From the NCBI RefSeq assembly GCF_040730185.1, contig NZ_CP160402.1, positions 6,262,001 to 6,326,000 on the forward strand: 64,000 nucleotides of DNA, read 5' to 3'. This DNA is from Streptomyces sp. Je 1-332 (lineage in GTDB: Bacteria; Actinomycetota; Actinomycetes; Streptomycetales; Streptomycetaceae). The notes below the pieces were generated by a model. That model searched no databases. It was not told the DNA's origin and saw only the letters and a program-made list of their open reading frames with translations. Both the position numbers and the translations under genes were made by a program. Positions 28,199-36,445 of the stretch are shown here, one piece after another (the first letter of the stretch is position 1; the number at the start of each line of letters is the position of its first letter).

Positions 28199-28983
28199 TC
28201 CTTGAGGATCTTCTGCGCGGCGGGCGTCGAGAGCCACTTCACGAAGGCGTTCGCGGCCTCCGTGTGCTTCGACGTCTTCAGGGTGGCCGCGGGGTACGAG
28301 GCGATCGCGTTCTGGCCGTCGGGGATCTTGACCGCGTCGACCTTCTTGGGGGCGGTGGCGGCGTCGGTCTTGTAGACGAGCCCGGCGTCGGCCTCGCCCA
28401 GTTCGACCTTGCTCAGGACCGAGCGGACGTCGAGCTCCTGCGACACCGGCTGCACGTCGATCTTCTGGTCGTCCAGGATCTGCTTGCTGTAGCGGCCGAC
28501 CGGCACCTCGGGCGCGGCGAGCACGACCTTCAGCTTGCTGTCCGAGAGGTCCTTCAGCTCGGCGACCTTCTTCGGGTTGCCCTCGCCGACCGCGATGACC
28601 AGGCGGTTCTTGGCGATGACGGACGGCTTCCCGGTGTCGGCCTTCAGCCCGTCCATCGTCTTGGTGTCGGCGGTGACCAGGGCGTCGGCCGGAGCGCCCT
28701 GCTTGACCTGGGCGGCCAGCTGCTGGGAGCCACCGAAGGAGAAGTCGACCTTCGTCCCCGGGTTCTCCTTCTCGTACGCGGCTCCGGCGGCCTTGAACAC
28801 ATCGGTGAGCGAGGCGGCGGCGAGCACCATCAGGTCGGCCTTCGGGGCGGCGGCGCCGGCGGGCTTCTTGCCGCTGTCGTCCTTGCTGTCGTCGTTGCCG
28901 CAGGCGGCGAGCGGGACGAGCAGGGCGGCCGTGAGCACGGCGGCGGCGGTGCGGCGCCGGGCGGGGGTGAGAGCGAGGGACAT
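28177..28983 (-). CDS. modA: Molybdate-binding lipoprotein ModA
   Basis: 268 residues. A signal peptide with lipobox LVPLAAC anchors it to the membrane. The mature protein begins with a charged linker and then LMVLAAASLTDVFKAAGAAYEKENPGTKVDFSFGGSQQLAAQVKQGAPADALVTAD, the oxyanion-binding N-lobe of ModA with Ser residues at the expected positions. VPVGRYSKQIL and DAGLVYKTDA are family signatures. It delivers molybdate or tungstate to the ModBC transporter encoded 190 bp downstream. It starts 77 bp after the TOBE regulator, so the three genes are probably one operon. Confidence 0.93.
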   Translation of the reverse strand: MSLALTPARRRTAAAVLTAALLVPLAACGNDDSKDDSGKKPAGAAAPKADLMVLAAASLTDVFKAAGAAYEKENPGTKVDFSFGGSQQLAAQVKQGAPADALVTADTKTMDGLKADTGKPSVIAKNRLVIAVGEGNPKKVAELKDLSDSKLKVVLAAPEVPVGRYSKQILDDQKIDVQPVSQELDVRSVLSKVELGEADAGLVYKTDAATAPKKVDAVKIPDGQNAIASYPAATLKTSKHTEAANAFVKWLSTPAAQKILKDAGFEKP

Positions 28984-29060
28984 GAGTGTGGGACTCCTAG
29001 GGGCGAGGCCGGCGGAGCGGTCCGGCCGTGGTTGCGGACCCTGGGGTGCGGACCAGGGGG

Positions 29061-29468
29061 TCAGGTGCGGTCGATGTGCACGCTGGTGGACTTCACGCGG
29101 GCGGTTGCCTGCATGCCGACCTCCAGGCCCAGCTCCTCCACGGCCTCCCGGGTCAGGAGCGAGACGAGCCGGTGCGGACCCGCCTGGATCTCGACCTGGG
29201 CCGCGACGTCACCGAGCTTCACGGCGGTGACGATGCCGGGAAAGGCGTTGCGGGCGGAGGTGTAGGGGACGTCGTCCTCGCCGTTGCCCCCCTGTGCCTG
29301 CCCCTGCGCGACCTCGACGGAGAACGCGGCGAGATCGCGGCCGTCGATGAGCCGGCGGCCGCCTTCGTCCCGGTGGGTGGCGACCCGTCCGGCGTCCGCC
29401 CAGCGTCGAGCGGTGTCGGGGCTTACGCCGAGCAGGCGCGCCGCCTGTCCGATGGTGTAGGACTGCAT
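29061..29468 (-). CDS. HTH-TOBE molybdate-binding regulator
   Basis: 135 residues from the ATG at 29468 (YTIGQAARLLGVSPDTARRW); an in-frame upstream start adds eight residues. Residues 3-50 are a MerR/excisionase-type winged helix. Residues 68-133 form a TOBE (molbindin) domain (ARNAFPGIVTAVKLGDVAAQVEIQAG, then LVSLLTREAVEELGL and ATARVKSTSVHI). This arrangement is known in actinobacteria as a one-component molybdate sensor. Being first in the modA-modBC operon it likely represses uptake when molybdate is plentiful. A DNA site was not identified. Confidence 0.85.
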   Translation of the reverse strand: MQSYTIGQAARLLGVSPDTARRWADAGRVATHRDEGGRRLIDGRDLAAFSVEVAQGQAQGGNGEDDVPYTSARNAFPGIVTAVKLGDVAAQVEIQAGPHRLVSLLTREAVEELGLEVGMQATARVKSTSVHIDRT

Positions 29469-29548
29469 GCGCGACACGATAGGCCGCTTCACCTGGCATC
29501 TACAACACTTCTGGGTCTTTCTACGTCGCAGATGCGACCCCTCTTGGA

Positions 29549-29638
29549 GGAAGTGTCAAGACGCGGATTCCGTGGGGCCTCCTTCGGGGAACCGGAAGTG
29601 TCAAGAGGCGGATTCCGTGCGGCCGCCCCCAGGGAACA
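29549..29638. repeat. 45-bp tandem duplication of the acetyltransferase 3' end
   Basis: GGAAGTGTCAAGACGCGGAT at 29549 recurs, with a few changes, at 29594 (45-bp period). The upper copy contains the natural end of the acetyltransferase gene (codons for TESAS and the stop); the lower copy lies beyond the stop. Confidence 0.8.
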
Positions 29639-30419
29639 GGGCCTCCCGTACCTGCGGCACCTGCCCCAGAACGATGCCGAAGTGGGTGGCGTACGCGTCG
29701 AGCACCTCGGCGTCCGTGGCCAGTTCGACGCTCCCGCGCTCACCGCCCGCCGTCGTGGTGGTGAGGGTGCGGCCGCTGAGGGTGATCCGCCCGGTCCCGG
29801 TGAGCATCGAGCAGACCAGTGACCGCGTGAAGTGGGACCGGGGCGAAGTGCGGTGCCACCAGGCGCCGGCCGTGAAGTCGCCGAGGGCGCGCGGGCGCCG
29901 GTCGACCACGTACTGCCGCTTGCCGTCCCTGCTGACGTCCAGATCGCCTTCGGGGGTCTCGTCGATACGGAAGGTGCCGCCGGGGTCCTGCTGGTCCGCG
30001 CGTTCGCCGAAGGCCAGCGGGAAATGGCTGTGAGTTCCGAAGCCGACGTCCGCCAGCCGGTCACCGCCGTCGGAGGTACGCACGTGCAACGCCAGGTGGT
30101 CGTAGGGGATTCCGGGGTGCCCCTCGGCGTCGTACACACGGGCTTGCAACAAGGTGACCTCGAAGCCGAGCGCGGTGAGCAGCGCGCCGAACGCCCCGTT
30201 GAGTTCGTAGCAGAAGCCGCCGCGGTGGGCGCCGACGACCTTCGCGACCAAGGAATCCTCGGTGAGTTCGATGTCCTCGCCGAGATGGATGGAGAGGTTC
30301 TCGAAGGGGACGGCGCGCAGATGCGCGACGTGCAGATCGTGCAGGGCGCGCGTGGTGGGAGCGGCGGGACGCTCGGTACCGATGCGGCGCAGGTAGGCAT
30401 CCGTCTGATCAGAATCCAT
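29601..30419 (-). CDS. nat: Arylamine N-acetyltransferase
   Basis: 272 residues. The NAT catalytic triad is visible: Cys in RGGFCYELNGAF, His in YDHLALHV and Asp in ADVGFG. VPFENLSIHLGE is the conserved N-terminal motif. These cytosolic enzymes transfer acetyl from acetyl-CoA to arylamines or hydrazines; relatives also catalyse amide formation in natural product pathways. The length is standard. It is divergent from the enterochelin esterase-like gene; the shared 143-bp gap contains an iron box nearer the esterase side, so the two need not be co-regulated. Confidence 0.92.
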   Translation of the reverse strand: MDSDQTDAYLRRIGTERPAAPTTRALHDLHVAHLRAVPFENLSIHLGEDIELTEDSLVAKVVGAHRGGFCYELNGAFGALLTALGFEVTLLQARVYDAEGHPGIPYDHLALHVRTSDGGDRLADVGFGTHSHFPLAFGERADQQDPGGTFRIDETPEGDLDVSRDGKRQYVVDRRPRALGDFTAGAWWHRTSPRSHFTRSLVCSMLTGTGRITLSGRTLTTTTAGGERGSVELATDAEVLDAYATHFGIVLGQVPQVREALFPGGGRTESAS

Positions 30420-30467
30420 GGGCAGATTCTCGTCCCCGGGCGCGTCATGGGCCTGCCCGGAGTGGTG

Positions 30468-30499
30468 TTGACTTTTTGACTTAGGTTAGGCTTAGCTAA
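30468..30499 (+). promoter_or_regulatory. Iron box overlapping a promoter
   Basis: TTAGGTTAGGCTTAGCTAA at 30481-30499 matches the actinobacterial IdeR/DmdR iron box (TTAGGTTAGGCTAACCTAA) at 16 of 19 positions. A TTGACT -35-like hexamer is at 30468-30473, so the box covers the -10 area. Iron-loaded DmdR would repress the downstream esterase gene. Confidence 0.8.
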
Positions 30500-30562
30500 G
30501 TTGATGTTGCTGTGTGCTGGGCCAGGAAGGCGGGGAACGATGCGGGTCCTCTTCGTGTGCGG

Positions 30563-31855
30563 ATGACGGTCACCACGGGGGTGCTCGCGGCCGACGCGGC
30601 GCCCCGCAGGCTCGCGGGCGCCACGCCCCACATCGAGCGCGTCGCAGCACGCGCCGCCGACGCCACCGAGGCCGAACGTGCCGTCATCCTGGAGGAGTTC
30701 TGGGCGGATGCCGCGCGCCGCGGCACCCCCCTGGTCGAGGCGCTCGACGGCGACCCGGACCATTGCGCAGTGACCTTCCTGTGGCGCGGCCACCGGGCCA
30801 CCCGCCAGGTCCTGCTGCTCGCCGAAGGCCTCGCGGACCCTGCCGGCCTCGCAGCGTCCCGGCTGAGCCCGCTGCCCGGCACGGACATCTGGCACCTCAC
30901 CTACCGGCTGCGCGCCGACCACCGCGGCTCGTACCGCATGGCCTCCGACATCTCGCCCGGCGAACCGCCCGCCTCTCCCGATCTCCTCCAGCGGCGGCTG
31001 CTGTCCCTGTCCGCGCACGCCGCGCCCGACCCGCTCAACCACCGGCGTACTCCCGGCCGTTGGCCGGGCGCCGACACCTCCGTCTTCGAGCTGCCGCGGG
31101 CGCCCGCGCGGGCATGGACCGAGCGGCGCTCGGGAGTGGCCCGGGGGAAGGTCGAGCGGCACCGGCTGCCCGCAGGGGTGCTCGGCGCCGAGCGTGACGT
31201 GTGGGCGTACCTCCCGCCGGGCAGCCGGGAGGCCGAACTGCCGGTGCTCGTGCTGAACGACGGCGACATGTGGTTCGGGCGGCTCGCCTTCCAGGACGTG
31301 CTGGACGCCCTCATCGCCGACGGCGCGGTGCCGCCGCTCGCCGTCCTCGCCCCGGACTCCGTCGACAGGGCCACGCGCAGCCGTGAACTGGGCGCGCCCG
31401 ACAGCCACGTGCGATTCCTCGCCGACGAGCTGCTGCCGTGGGCGGCGGGCCGCTGGCCCCTCACCACCGACCCCGCGCGCACGCTCGTCGCGGGCCAGGG
31501 CCTCGGAGGGCTGACCTCCCTGCACGCGGGATTCCGCCGGCCGGAACGCTTCGGCAAGGTCCTGGCCCAGTCGGCACCCCTCTCCGCACCCTCCTCTGTG
31601 GCCCTCAGCGAACCTTTCGCCGCGCCCTTCACCTCGCCCCCTTCGCGCCTCGGTGACGGCGCGTTCCGGCCCGTCACCGTGCGCCTCGACGTCGGACTGC
31701 GCGAGGGCGCGATTCTCGGCCACCACCGCGATCTGTACGAGACTCTGCGCTCGCGCGGCTGCCCGGTGACCCTGAACGAGTACAACGGCGGCCATGACTG
31801 GGCCTGTTGGCGTGCCTGCCTGGCCGAAGGGCTTGTGGGACTCCTGGGACACTGA
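30563..31855 (+). CDS. Enterochelin esterase (Fes) family protein with altered nucleophile
   Basis: 430 residues from the ATG at 30563. An N-terminal beta-sandwich (VTFLWRGHRATRQVLLL, GTDIWHLTYRL) precedes the alpha/beta-hydrolase esterase domain (VWAYLPPGSREAELPVLVLNDG). The nucleophile elbow, GxSxGG in Fes and IroE, reads AGQGLGGLTSLHAG: the Ser codon is GGC (Gly313). The Asp/His side (YNGGHDWACWR) is intact. Fes-type proteins hydrolyse ferric-siderophore trilactones to release iron. The iron box upstream fits this role, but hydrolytic activity is doubtful unless another Ser substitutes. Confidence 0.85.
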   Translation: MTVTTGVLAADAAPRRLAGATPHIERVAARAADATEAERAVILEEFWADAARRGTPLVEALDGDPDHCAVTFLWRGHRATRQVLLLAEGLADPAGLAASRLSPLPGTDIWHLTYRLRADHRGSYRMASDISPGEPPASPDLLQRRLLSLSAHAAPDPLNHRRTPGRWPGADTSVFELPRAPARAWTERRSGVARGKVERHRLPAGVLGAERDVWAYLPPGSREAELPVLVLNDGDMWFGRLAFQDVLDALIADGAVPPLAVLAPDSVDRATRSRELGAPDSHVRFLADELLPWAAGRWPLTTDPARTLVAGQGLGGLTSLHAGFRRPERFGKVLAQSAPLSAPSSVALSEPFAAPFTSPPSRLGDGAFRPVTVRLDVGLREGAILGHHRDLYETLRSRGCPVTLNEYNGGHDWACWRACLAEGLVGLLGH

Positions 31856-31973
31856 CCCGCCGGCCCTGGCAGACTGGTCCGCTCGCTCCGTGTCGCTGTT
31901 GGGCTGAACGGGTGAGGTCGCGTAAGAATGAGCCAGTGCAGATATCGAGTGCGAGCCAGGACGGGGTGGAGCG

Positions 31974-32354
31974 TTGAACAGCCACGACGTCACCGATGAA
32001 CAGTGGGAAGGGCTCGCCCAGGTCGTACCGCTGCGCAGCCGCAACGAATGGCCGTCCTGGCCCGGACACCGCGCGATGCCCGAAGCGGAGACCGAGGCGC
32101 GGCGGCGTTTTGTGGTGATGCGGGTGAACATCTTCGCGGACGCCCGCGAGGTCGCCGAGACGGTGATGGCGCAGATTCCGGTCCTGCTCGACCTGACCGG
32201 TGCGGAGACGGAAGTCGCCAAGCGGGTCCTTGACTTCAGCAGCGGCGTGGTCCTCGGCCTCGGTTGCGGGATGCACCGCGTCGACAAGAACGTCTTCCTG
32301 CTCGCGCCGCCCGGGACCGAGGTACAGGGGCTCGTCGCGGCCGCACAGTCGTAG
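31974..32354 (+). CDS. SepF-like cell division protein, TTG start
   Basis: 126 residues from TTG at 31974 with GGTGGAG just upstream; no in-frame ATG or GTG precedes it. ARRRFVVMRVNIFADAREVAETVMAQIPVLLDLTGAETEVAKRVLDFSSGVVLGLGCGMHRVDKNVFLLAPPGTEV is the compact alpha/beta SepF core that dimerises and binds FtsZ. The N-terminal membrane-targeting helix of housekeeping SepF is missing or short. Streptomyces carry several SepF paralogues; this is one outside the division cluster and its role in septation is inferred. Confidence 0.82.
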   Translation: MNSHDVTDEQWEGLAQVVPLRSRNEWPSWPGHRAMPEAETEARRRFVVMRVNIFADAREVAETVMAQIPVLLDLTGAETEVAKRVLDFSSGVVLGLGCGMHRVDKNVFLLAPPGTEVQGLVAAAQS

Positions 32355-32449
32355 GCGCTGCGGGAGTCGCTCCCTGGAAATCCCTCATTCGTAGGAAGGT
32401 CACTCGGGCGGAACGGTTCCCCAGATCCGTCGCCGCCTACCGTCCGGAC

Positions 32450-33616
32450 ATGACTGTGCATCTCCCGGCGGCGGGCGCCGAGCCACTGTCGGGTCCGGAC
32501 CGGAGCCGCGTCACCGAGCTGCGGCTCTCGGCTTTCGCCTCGCATCGGGGCGCCGTGTTCCCGCTCGGCCCGCTGACCCTGCTCGCGGGGCCGAGTGGGA
32601 GCGGCAAGTCCACCGCGCTCGCCGCGTACGAGGCGCTGGCGCGGCTGGGCGGGGGTGAGGAACTCGTCGACGTCTTCGCCGATCCCGTGGCCTGCGTGCC
32701 CGACCGCGCACGGGGCGACGAGCAGCAGCGGCGCGGCTTCCGCATCGGTTGCACGGTCGAGGGCCCCGTCGGAGCGGTGCGGCTCGACGTCGCCGTACAG
32801 GCCGAGCCCGAACTGCGCGTCGTGGGGGAGCGGCTGACCCGGGGCGGGCTCACGCTGCTCGAGACGGCGCTGCGCGATCCGGGGCGGCGCGCGGTGCAGG
32901 CCGCCTGGCACACGGCGGGCATGACGCCGGTCACGCGCGGACCGCTGCCGGACGACCGGCTCGGCACGGCGCTGCTCCCGCTGCGCGTCGCGGGCAAGAC
33001 CGAGGGGCAGCGCCTGGTGCTCGCCGCTGCTGAGCAGGTGGTCGTCGCGCTGCGCTCGGTGTTCCCGTGCGCTCCACGGCCGGGCCTCATGCGACTGCCC
33101 GTGCCGCCCGGACTCATCGGCGCTGGGCGCCTGTTGAGCGGCTGCGACAACCTCGCGGAGGTCCTTCTCCGAACGCGGCAGGAGTGCGGCCACCGGCACG
33201 CGCGGCTCGTGGCGGCGGTGCGGGCGGGGTGTGCGGGGCCGGTCGCCGATGTGTTCGCGGAAGTGACCGACGACGGATCGGTCCACGCGCTCATCGACCG
33301 GGGCGGCGGGATCAGGTCGCCCGTCGGACGCCTCGGGGACGGCGAGTTGAGGTTTCTGGCGCTCGCTCTGGTGCTGCTGACGGGGCCCGGAGTGCTCGAG
33401 GTGGACCCGGTGGCCGAGGTGCCGTCGGCCTACCAGAGCCTCACCGTGCTCGCCGACGGCCTCGACCACTTCCTCGACCAGCGCCAGAAGCGCGCACTGG
33501 CCGAACTGGCCAGGAGCACCTGCGAACGCGGCCACATCCGCCTCGTCGGGACGGTGAGCGACGCGTCATGGGCCGCTCAGGTGGGCGGGGCCACGATGGT
33601 AGACCTTGGGGCGTGA
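32450..33616 (+). CDS. AAA/ABC-type ATPase of unknown role
   Basis: 388 residues from the ATG at 32450. LTLLAGPSGSGKSTALAAYEALARLG is a Walker A in the setting of SMC/RecF-like AAA proteins (FASHRGAVFPLGPLTLLAG). Late in the protein, VGRLGDGELRFLALALVLL resembles the ABC-type signature, followed by a Walker-B-like VLEVDPVAEV, though Glu/Asp positions are unusual. The C-terminus HFLDQRQKRALAELARSTCERGHIRLVGTVSD fits the switch region. It overlaps the MazG gene by 4 bp (GTGA), so the two are coupled. Similar small ATPases are common hypotheticals in Streptomyces. Confidence 0.75.
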   Translation: MTVHLPAAGAEPLSGPDRSRVTELRLSAFASHRGAVFPLGPLTLLAGPSGSGKSTALAAYEALARLGGGEELVDVFADPVACVPDRARGDEQQRRGFRIGCTVEGPVGAVRLDVAVQAEPELRVVGERLTRGGLTLLETALRDPGRRAVQAAWHTAGMTPVTRGPLPDDRLGTALLPLRVAGKTEGQRLVLAAAEQVVVALRSVFPCAPRPGLMRLPVPPGLIGAGRLLSGCDNLAEVLLRTRQECGHRHARLVAAVRAGCAGPVADVFAEVTDDGSVHALIDRGGGIRSPVGRLGDGELRFLALALVLLTGPGVLEVDPVAEVPSAYQSLTVLADGLDHFLDQRQKRALAELARSTCERGHIRLVGTVSDASWAAQVGGATMVDLGA

Positions 33617-33936
33617 CGGAACTTGATGTAGCGGGACTGCAGCGCAGGCTGGCCGATTTCGCGGCGAAGCGGGACTGGGAGCAGTACCACACGCCGAAGA
33701 ACCTGGCCGCCGCGCTCAGCGTGGAGGCCTCCGAACTCCTGGAAATCTTCCAGTGGTTGACCCCTGACGAGTCGGCGCGGGTGATGGCGGATCCGGACTC
33801 GGCGCACCGGGTGACGGACGAGGTCGCCGACGTGCTCGCCTATCTGCTGCAGTTCTGCGAGGTGCTCGGCATCGACGCGCTGGCGGCGCTCGCCGAGAAG
33901 ATCGACCGCAATGAACAGCGTTTTCCGGCGACGTGA
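33613..33936 (+). CDS. MazG-like nucleotide pyrophosphohydrolase
   Basis: 107 residues, GTG start overlapping the upstream stop. The all-alpha NTP-PPase motif is complete: VEASELLEIFQW (ExxEx), then DEVADVLAYLLQF (ExxD). The family (RS21-C6/MazG-like) hydrolyses dNTPs, often non-canonical ones such as dCTP derivatives, to monophosphates and pyrophosphate. Coupling with an ATPase is unusual and suggests joint function in nucleotide sanitation or stress; this is inference. Confidence 0.88.
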   Translation: MTELDVAGLQRRLADFAAKRDWEQYHTPKNLAAALSVEASELLEIFQWLTPDESARVMADPDSAHRVTDEVADVLAYLLQFCEVLGIDALAALAEKIDRNEQRFPAT

Positions 33937-33975
33937 GTGGATGGATCGTCCACTGGCTATCCGTGGGCTGCCGAT

Positions 33976-34011
33976 GGGCCTTTCGGGCCTTCCGGGCCTT
34001 CCGGGCCTTCC
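33976..34011. repeat. 9-bp tandem repeats GGGCCTTCC
   Basis: GGGCCTTTC at 33976 is followed by three exact GGGCCTTCC units to 34011, about 40 bp after the MazG stop. Confidence 0.85.
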
Positions 34012-34069
34012 GTCGGTCACCGTGATCTCTCCGCAGCGCGTAGATCCGTCACTCTCCGGAGTGGGCGAG

Positions 34070-34096
34070 TTATCCCCACTCGATAACTTGTCCACA
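34070..34096. promoter_or_regulatory. Pair of DnaA-box-like 9-mers
   Basis: TTATCCCCA at 34070-34078 and TTGTCCACA at 34088-34096 lie 18 bp apart. The second equals the Streptomyces DnaA box; the first differs from the E. coli box by one base. GATAAC between them is a partial inverse copy. They are in the ~210-bp gap before a hypothetical gene. Confidence 0.45.
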
Positions 34097-34206
34097 GATT
34101 TCCTGGTTGCTCTGGCTTTTCGTCCGGCTGGCACTCACTCTGGGTAGTGGGCAGAGCAGTTCGGGCGAACGTGCGGCGGGCGCGCGCGGGTTGGGTGGTG
34201 GTGCGC

Positions 34207-34689
34207 ATGGAGGCGATGCGGCTCATCGAGGCGAGCAGGCACGCTCTGGCGCGGAGCCAGGAACCGTCGGACGTGGTCGCCGAGGTGTGGCAGTCCCAGG
34301 CTCTGGCACAGGCGATCGGCAGCCGCCTCGCGATCGCGGGACCTCCGGAGTTACGGGGCGAGGCGCTCGGTCTGAGCGAAGGCGGCGGCAGGGGACGCGG
34401 GGCTTTCGTCGCACCCGGCCTCGGGATGGAGGGGATACGGGCGTCGCGACTGACGGGCATCGGCCGGCCGCACGAGGTGTTGCGAGGCCTTGACGAACTG
34501 CTCGGCGATGTGGGCATCGCGCTCGTCGGCGTGGCCATGGGCGCGGACGACGAGGGGGTGTACTGGCAGTGCATGGAAGCGATCGACGCCGCCGACGAGT
34601 CGAGGGACCGGGTGCTCGAGATGCTGCGGCGGCTCGCGGTGCGCGAACAGAGCCTGCCCGAGCCCGACTCGGCGGCGGGGCCGCCATGA
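34207..34689 (+). CDS. Hypothetical protein, conserved Streptomyces type
   Basis: 160 residues from the ATG at 34207; an ATG three codons later with GGAGG 3 bp before it, or an upstream start at 34147, are alternatives. The sequence begins EAMRLIEASRHALARSQEPSDVVAEVWQSQALAQAIG, an amphipathic helical region, and ends with a second helical part (EAIDAADESRDRVLEMLRRLAVREQS). A central segment is glycine-rich. I recognise the general type (DUF6099-like) only tentatively and no function is known. It has no obvious operon partner. Confidence 0.65.
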   Translation: MEAMRLIEASRHALARSQEPSDVVAEVWQSQALAQAIGSRLAIAGPPELRGEALGLSEGGGRGRGAFVAPGLGMEGIRASRLTGIGRPHEVLRGLDELLGDVGIALVGVAMGADDEGVYWQCMEAIDAADESRDRVLEMLRRLAVREQSLPEPDSAAGPP

Positions 34690-34754
34690 TCCGGCGCTGT
34701 GACGGCGGCCGTTACCGGCCGGGTGGCACAGGGGCCGGGGGAGTGCCGGTGCCG

Positions 34755-35051
34755 TCAGAAGCGGGTGGGCTCGTCGCCGGTGGAGGGGCGAGGAGCAGGG
34801 GGCGCGGTGTCGTCTGCAGGGGGGCGCGGGGTGGAGGTCGTGGTGTCGTCTGCAGGGGGGCGCGGGGTGGAGGTCGTGGTGTCGCCGTCCGTCGTGGACT
34901 GCTGCAGATCCGCGTCGAGCTGCGTCAGGTCCGCGTTGAGCGCTGCCATCAGCTCCTCCATCTGCTGGAGCAGGCCCTTGGGTGGGCCCTGCTGCTCGGG
35001 CACGGACGTCTCGCGCGCGGCCTCCTGCTCGGGTACGGCTTCCTGCGACAT
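34755..35051 (-). CDS. Hypothetical protein with coiled coil and repeat tail
   Basis: 98 residues from the ATG at 35051; an upstream start adds a 20-residue basic stretch. Residues 25-55 (GLLQQMEELMAALNADLTQLDADLQQ) form a short coiled coil. The tail is low complexity with TTTSTPRPPADD twice, encoded by a perfect 36-bp duplication. No family is recognised. Confidence 0.55.
   Translation of the reverse strand: MSQEAVPEQEAARETSVPEQQGPPKGLLQQMEELMAALNADLTQLDADLQQSTTDGDTTTSTPRPPADDTTTSTPRPPADDTAPPAPRPSTGDEPTRF
34806..34877. repeat. Perfect 36-bp tandem repeat inside the hypothetical gene
   Basis: Bases 34806-34841 are repeated exactly at 34842-34877. The period is a multiple of three, so the frame is preserved and twelve residues are duplicated in the protein tail. 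Confidence 0.92.
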
Positions 35052-35339
35052 GGCGGCCTCCTCGGCCCTCGCCCTCGCGGTGCCGGAGGGCTGCTGATGC
35101 GAGCGACGCACCAGCAGCGGCCGCCGGCGCGGGTGCCGGGCGGTCCGGCTCCGCCCGAGCCAACGATCACCCGCGTCGGCGGGTCACTGGGGCGGAGCCA
35201 CCCCGGATGCCGGGTTGACGCGTTTTCACCCTGCCGGGGCCGCGCGGGACCGGCGCGGCCGGCGGAGTTGACGGGAGCGTCCGGTCCCTCGCGCCCTGGC
35301 CGGTCGCGGCCGGGTCGGTCGTGCTCGGGCGGGGCGCTG

Positions 35340-36263
35340 TCAGGTCAGCTGCGACATGACCTGGGAGGAGATCAGCTCCAGGTGGTCGAGATCGTCCAGG
35401 TCGAGGATCTGGAGATACATGCGCTGCGAGCCGACGGCCTGGTAGGCGGCGATCCTCTCGACGACCTCCGCCGGGGAGCCGGCGAGCCCGTTCGCCTTCA
35501 GGTCCTCCACCTCGCGCCCGATGGCGTCGGCGCGGCGCTTCACCTCCGCGTCCGTCTTGCCCACGCAGGCCACCAGGGCGTTGGAGTAGGTGAGGTCGTC
35601 GCCCTTGCGGCCGACCTCCTCCGCGGCGGCGCGTACGCGCTTGAACTGCTGCTCGGTATCGGAAAGAGAGGCAAAGGGAATGTTGAACTCGCTCGCGTAG
35701 CGGGCCGCGAGGGCGGGGGTCCGCTTGGCGCCGTGGCCGCCGATGAGGACGGGCACCTTGGGCTGCGCGGGCTTGGGAAGGGCGGGGGAATCGGAGAGTT
35801 GGTAGTAGGTGCCGTCAAAGGTGAAGCTCTCGCCGACCGGGGTCTCCCACAGGCCGGTGACGATGGCGAGTTGCTCCTCCAGGCGACCGAACTTCTCCTT
35901 CGGGAAGGGAATTCCGTACGCGGAGTGCTCCGCCTCGTACCACCCCGAGCCGAGGCCGAGCTCGATGCGGCCGCCCGACATCTGGTCGACCTGCGCCACC
36001 TGGATCGCGAGGACCCCCGGCAGTCGGAACGTGCCCGCGGTCATCAGCGTGCCGAGCCGGATCCGCCGCGTCTCACGGGCCAGTCCCGCGAGGGTGATCC
36101 AGGCGTCCGTGGGGCCGGGGAGGCCGTCGGAGGAGCCCATCACGAGATAGTGGTCGGAGCGGAAGAAGGCGCTGTAGCCGAGGTCCTCGGTGGCCTTGGC
36201 GACGCGCAGGAGCGTCTCGTAGGTCGCGCCCTGCTGCGGTTCGGTGAAGATTCGAAGGTCCAT
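35340..36263 (-). CDS. LLM-class F420-dependent oxidoreductase
   Basis: 307 residues from the ATG at 36263 (MDLRIFTEPQQGATYETLLRVAKATEDLGYSAFFRSDHY). The luciferase-like TIM barrel is clear: PTDAWITLAGLARETRRIRLGTLMTAGTFRLPGVLAIQVAQVDQMSGGRIELGLGSGWYEAEH is the classic F420-binding LLM signature. The C-terminus has the SPAEVVERIAAYQAVGSQRMYLQILD pattern of this group. The substrate is unknown. About 290 bp upstream of its end, between it and the hypothetical gene, nothing recognisable is seen. Confidence 0.9.
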   Translation of the reverse strand: MDLRIFTEPQQGATYETLLRVAKATEDLGYSAFFRSDHYLVMGSSDGLPGPTDAWITLAGLARETRRIRLGTLMTAGTFRLPGVLAIQVAQVDQMSGGRIELGLGSGWYEAEHSAYGIPFPKEKFGRLEEQLAIVTGLWETPVGESFTFDGTYYQLSDSPALPKPAQPKVPVLIGGHGAKRTPALAARYASEFNIPFASLSDTEQQFKRVRAAAEEVGRKGDDLTYSNALVACVGKTDAEVKRRADAIGREVEDLKANGLAGSPAEVVERIAAYQAVGSQRMYLQILDLDDLDHLELISSQVMSQLT

Positions 36264-36445
36264 GCACCCATCTTGCCCGGTTGCCGGATCCACTTTCAGT
36301 CCCGAGCAAGCCGTGTTGCCGCTGCTCGGGAGCGGGGCCGCAAGGAGCCGCTCGGCCGTACGGCGCCGGGGGCCGGAGGTTAGGCTTCGGCACTGGCTGT
36401 CCGGGCGAGGGGCCCGGAGGTGGTGTTGAGGTTGGGGTGGTTGAG

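Noticed and set aside
29489..33535. A 1348-codon open frame on the minus strand
   Set aside because: It runs antisense through the acetyltransferase, esterase, SepF-like and ATPase genes, has low-complexity R/G/P/S composition and no domain; it is a by-product of high GC.
34070..34096. Replication origin
   Set aside because: Only two DnaA-like boxes and no dnaA or dnaN neighbours; Streptomyces oriC has many boxes.
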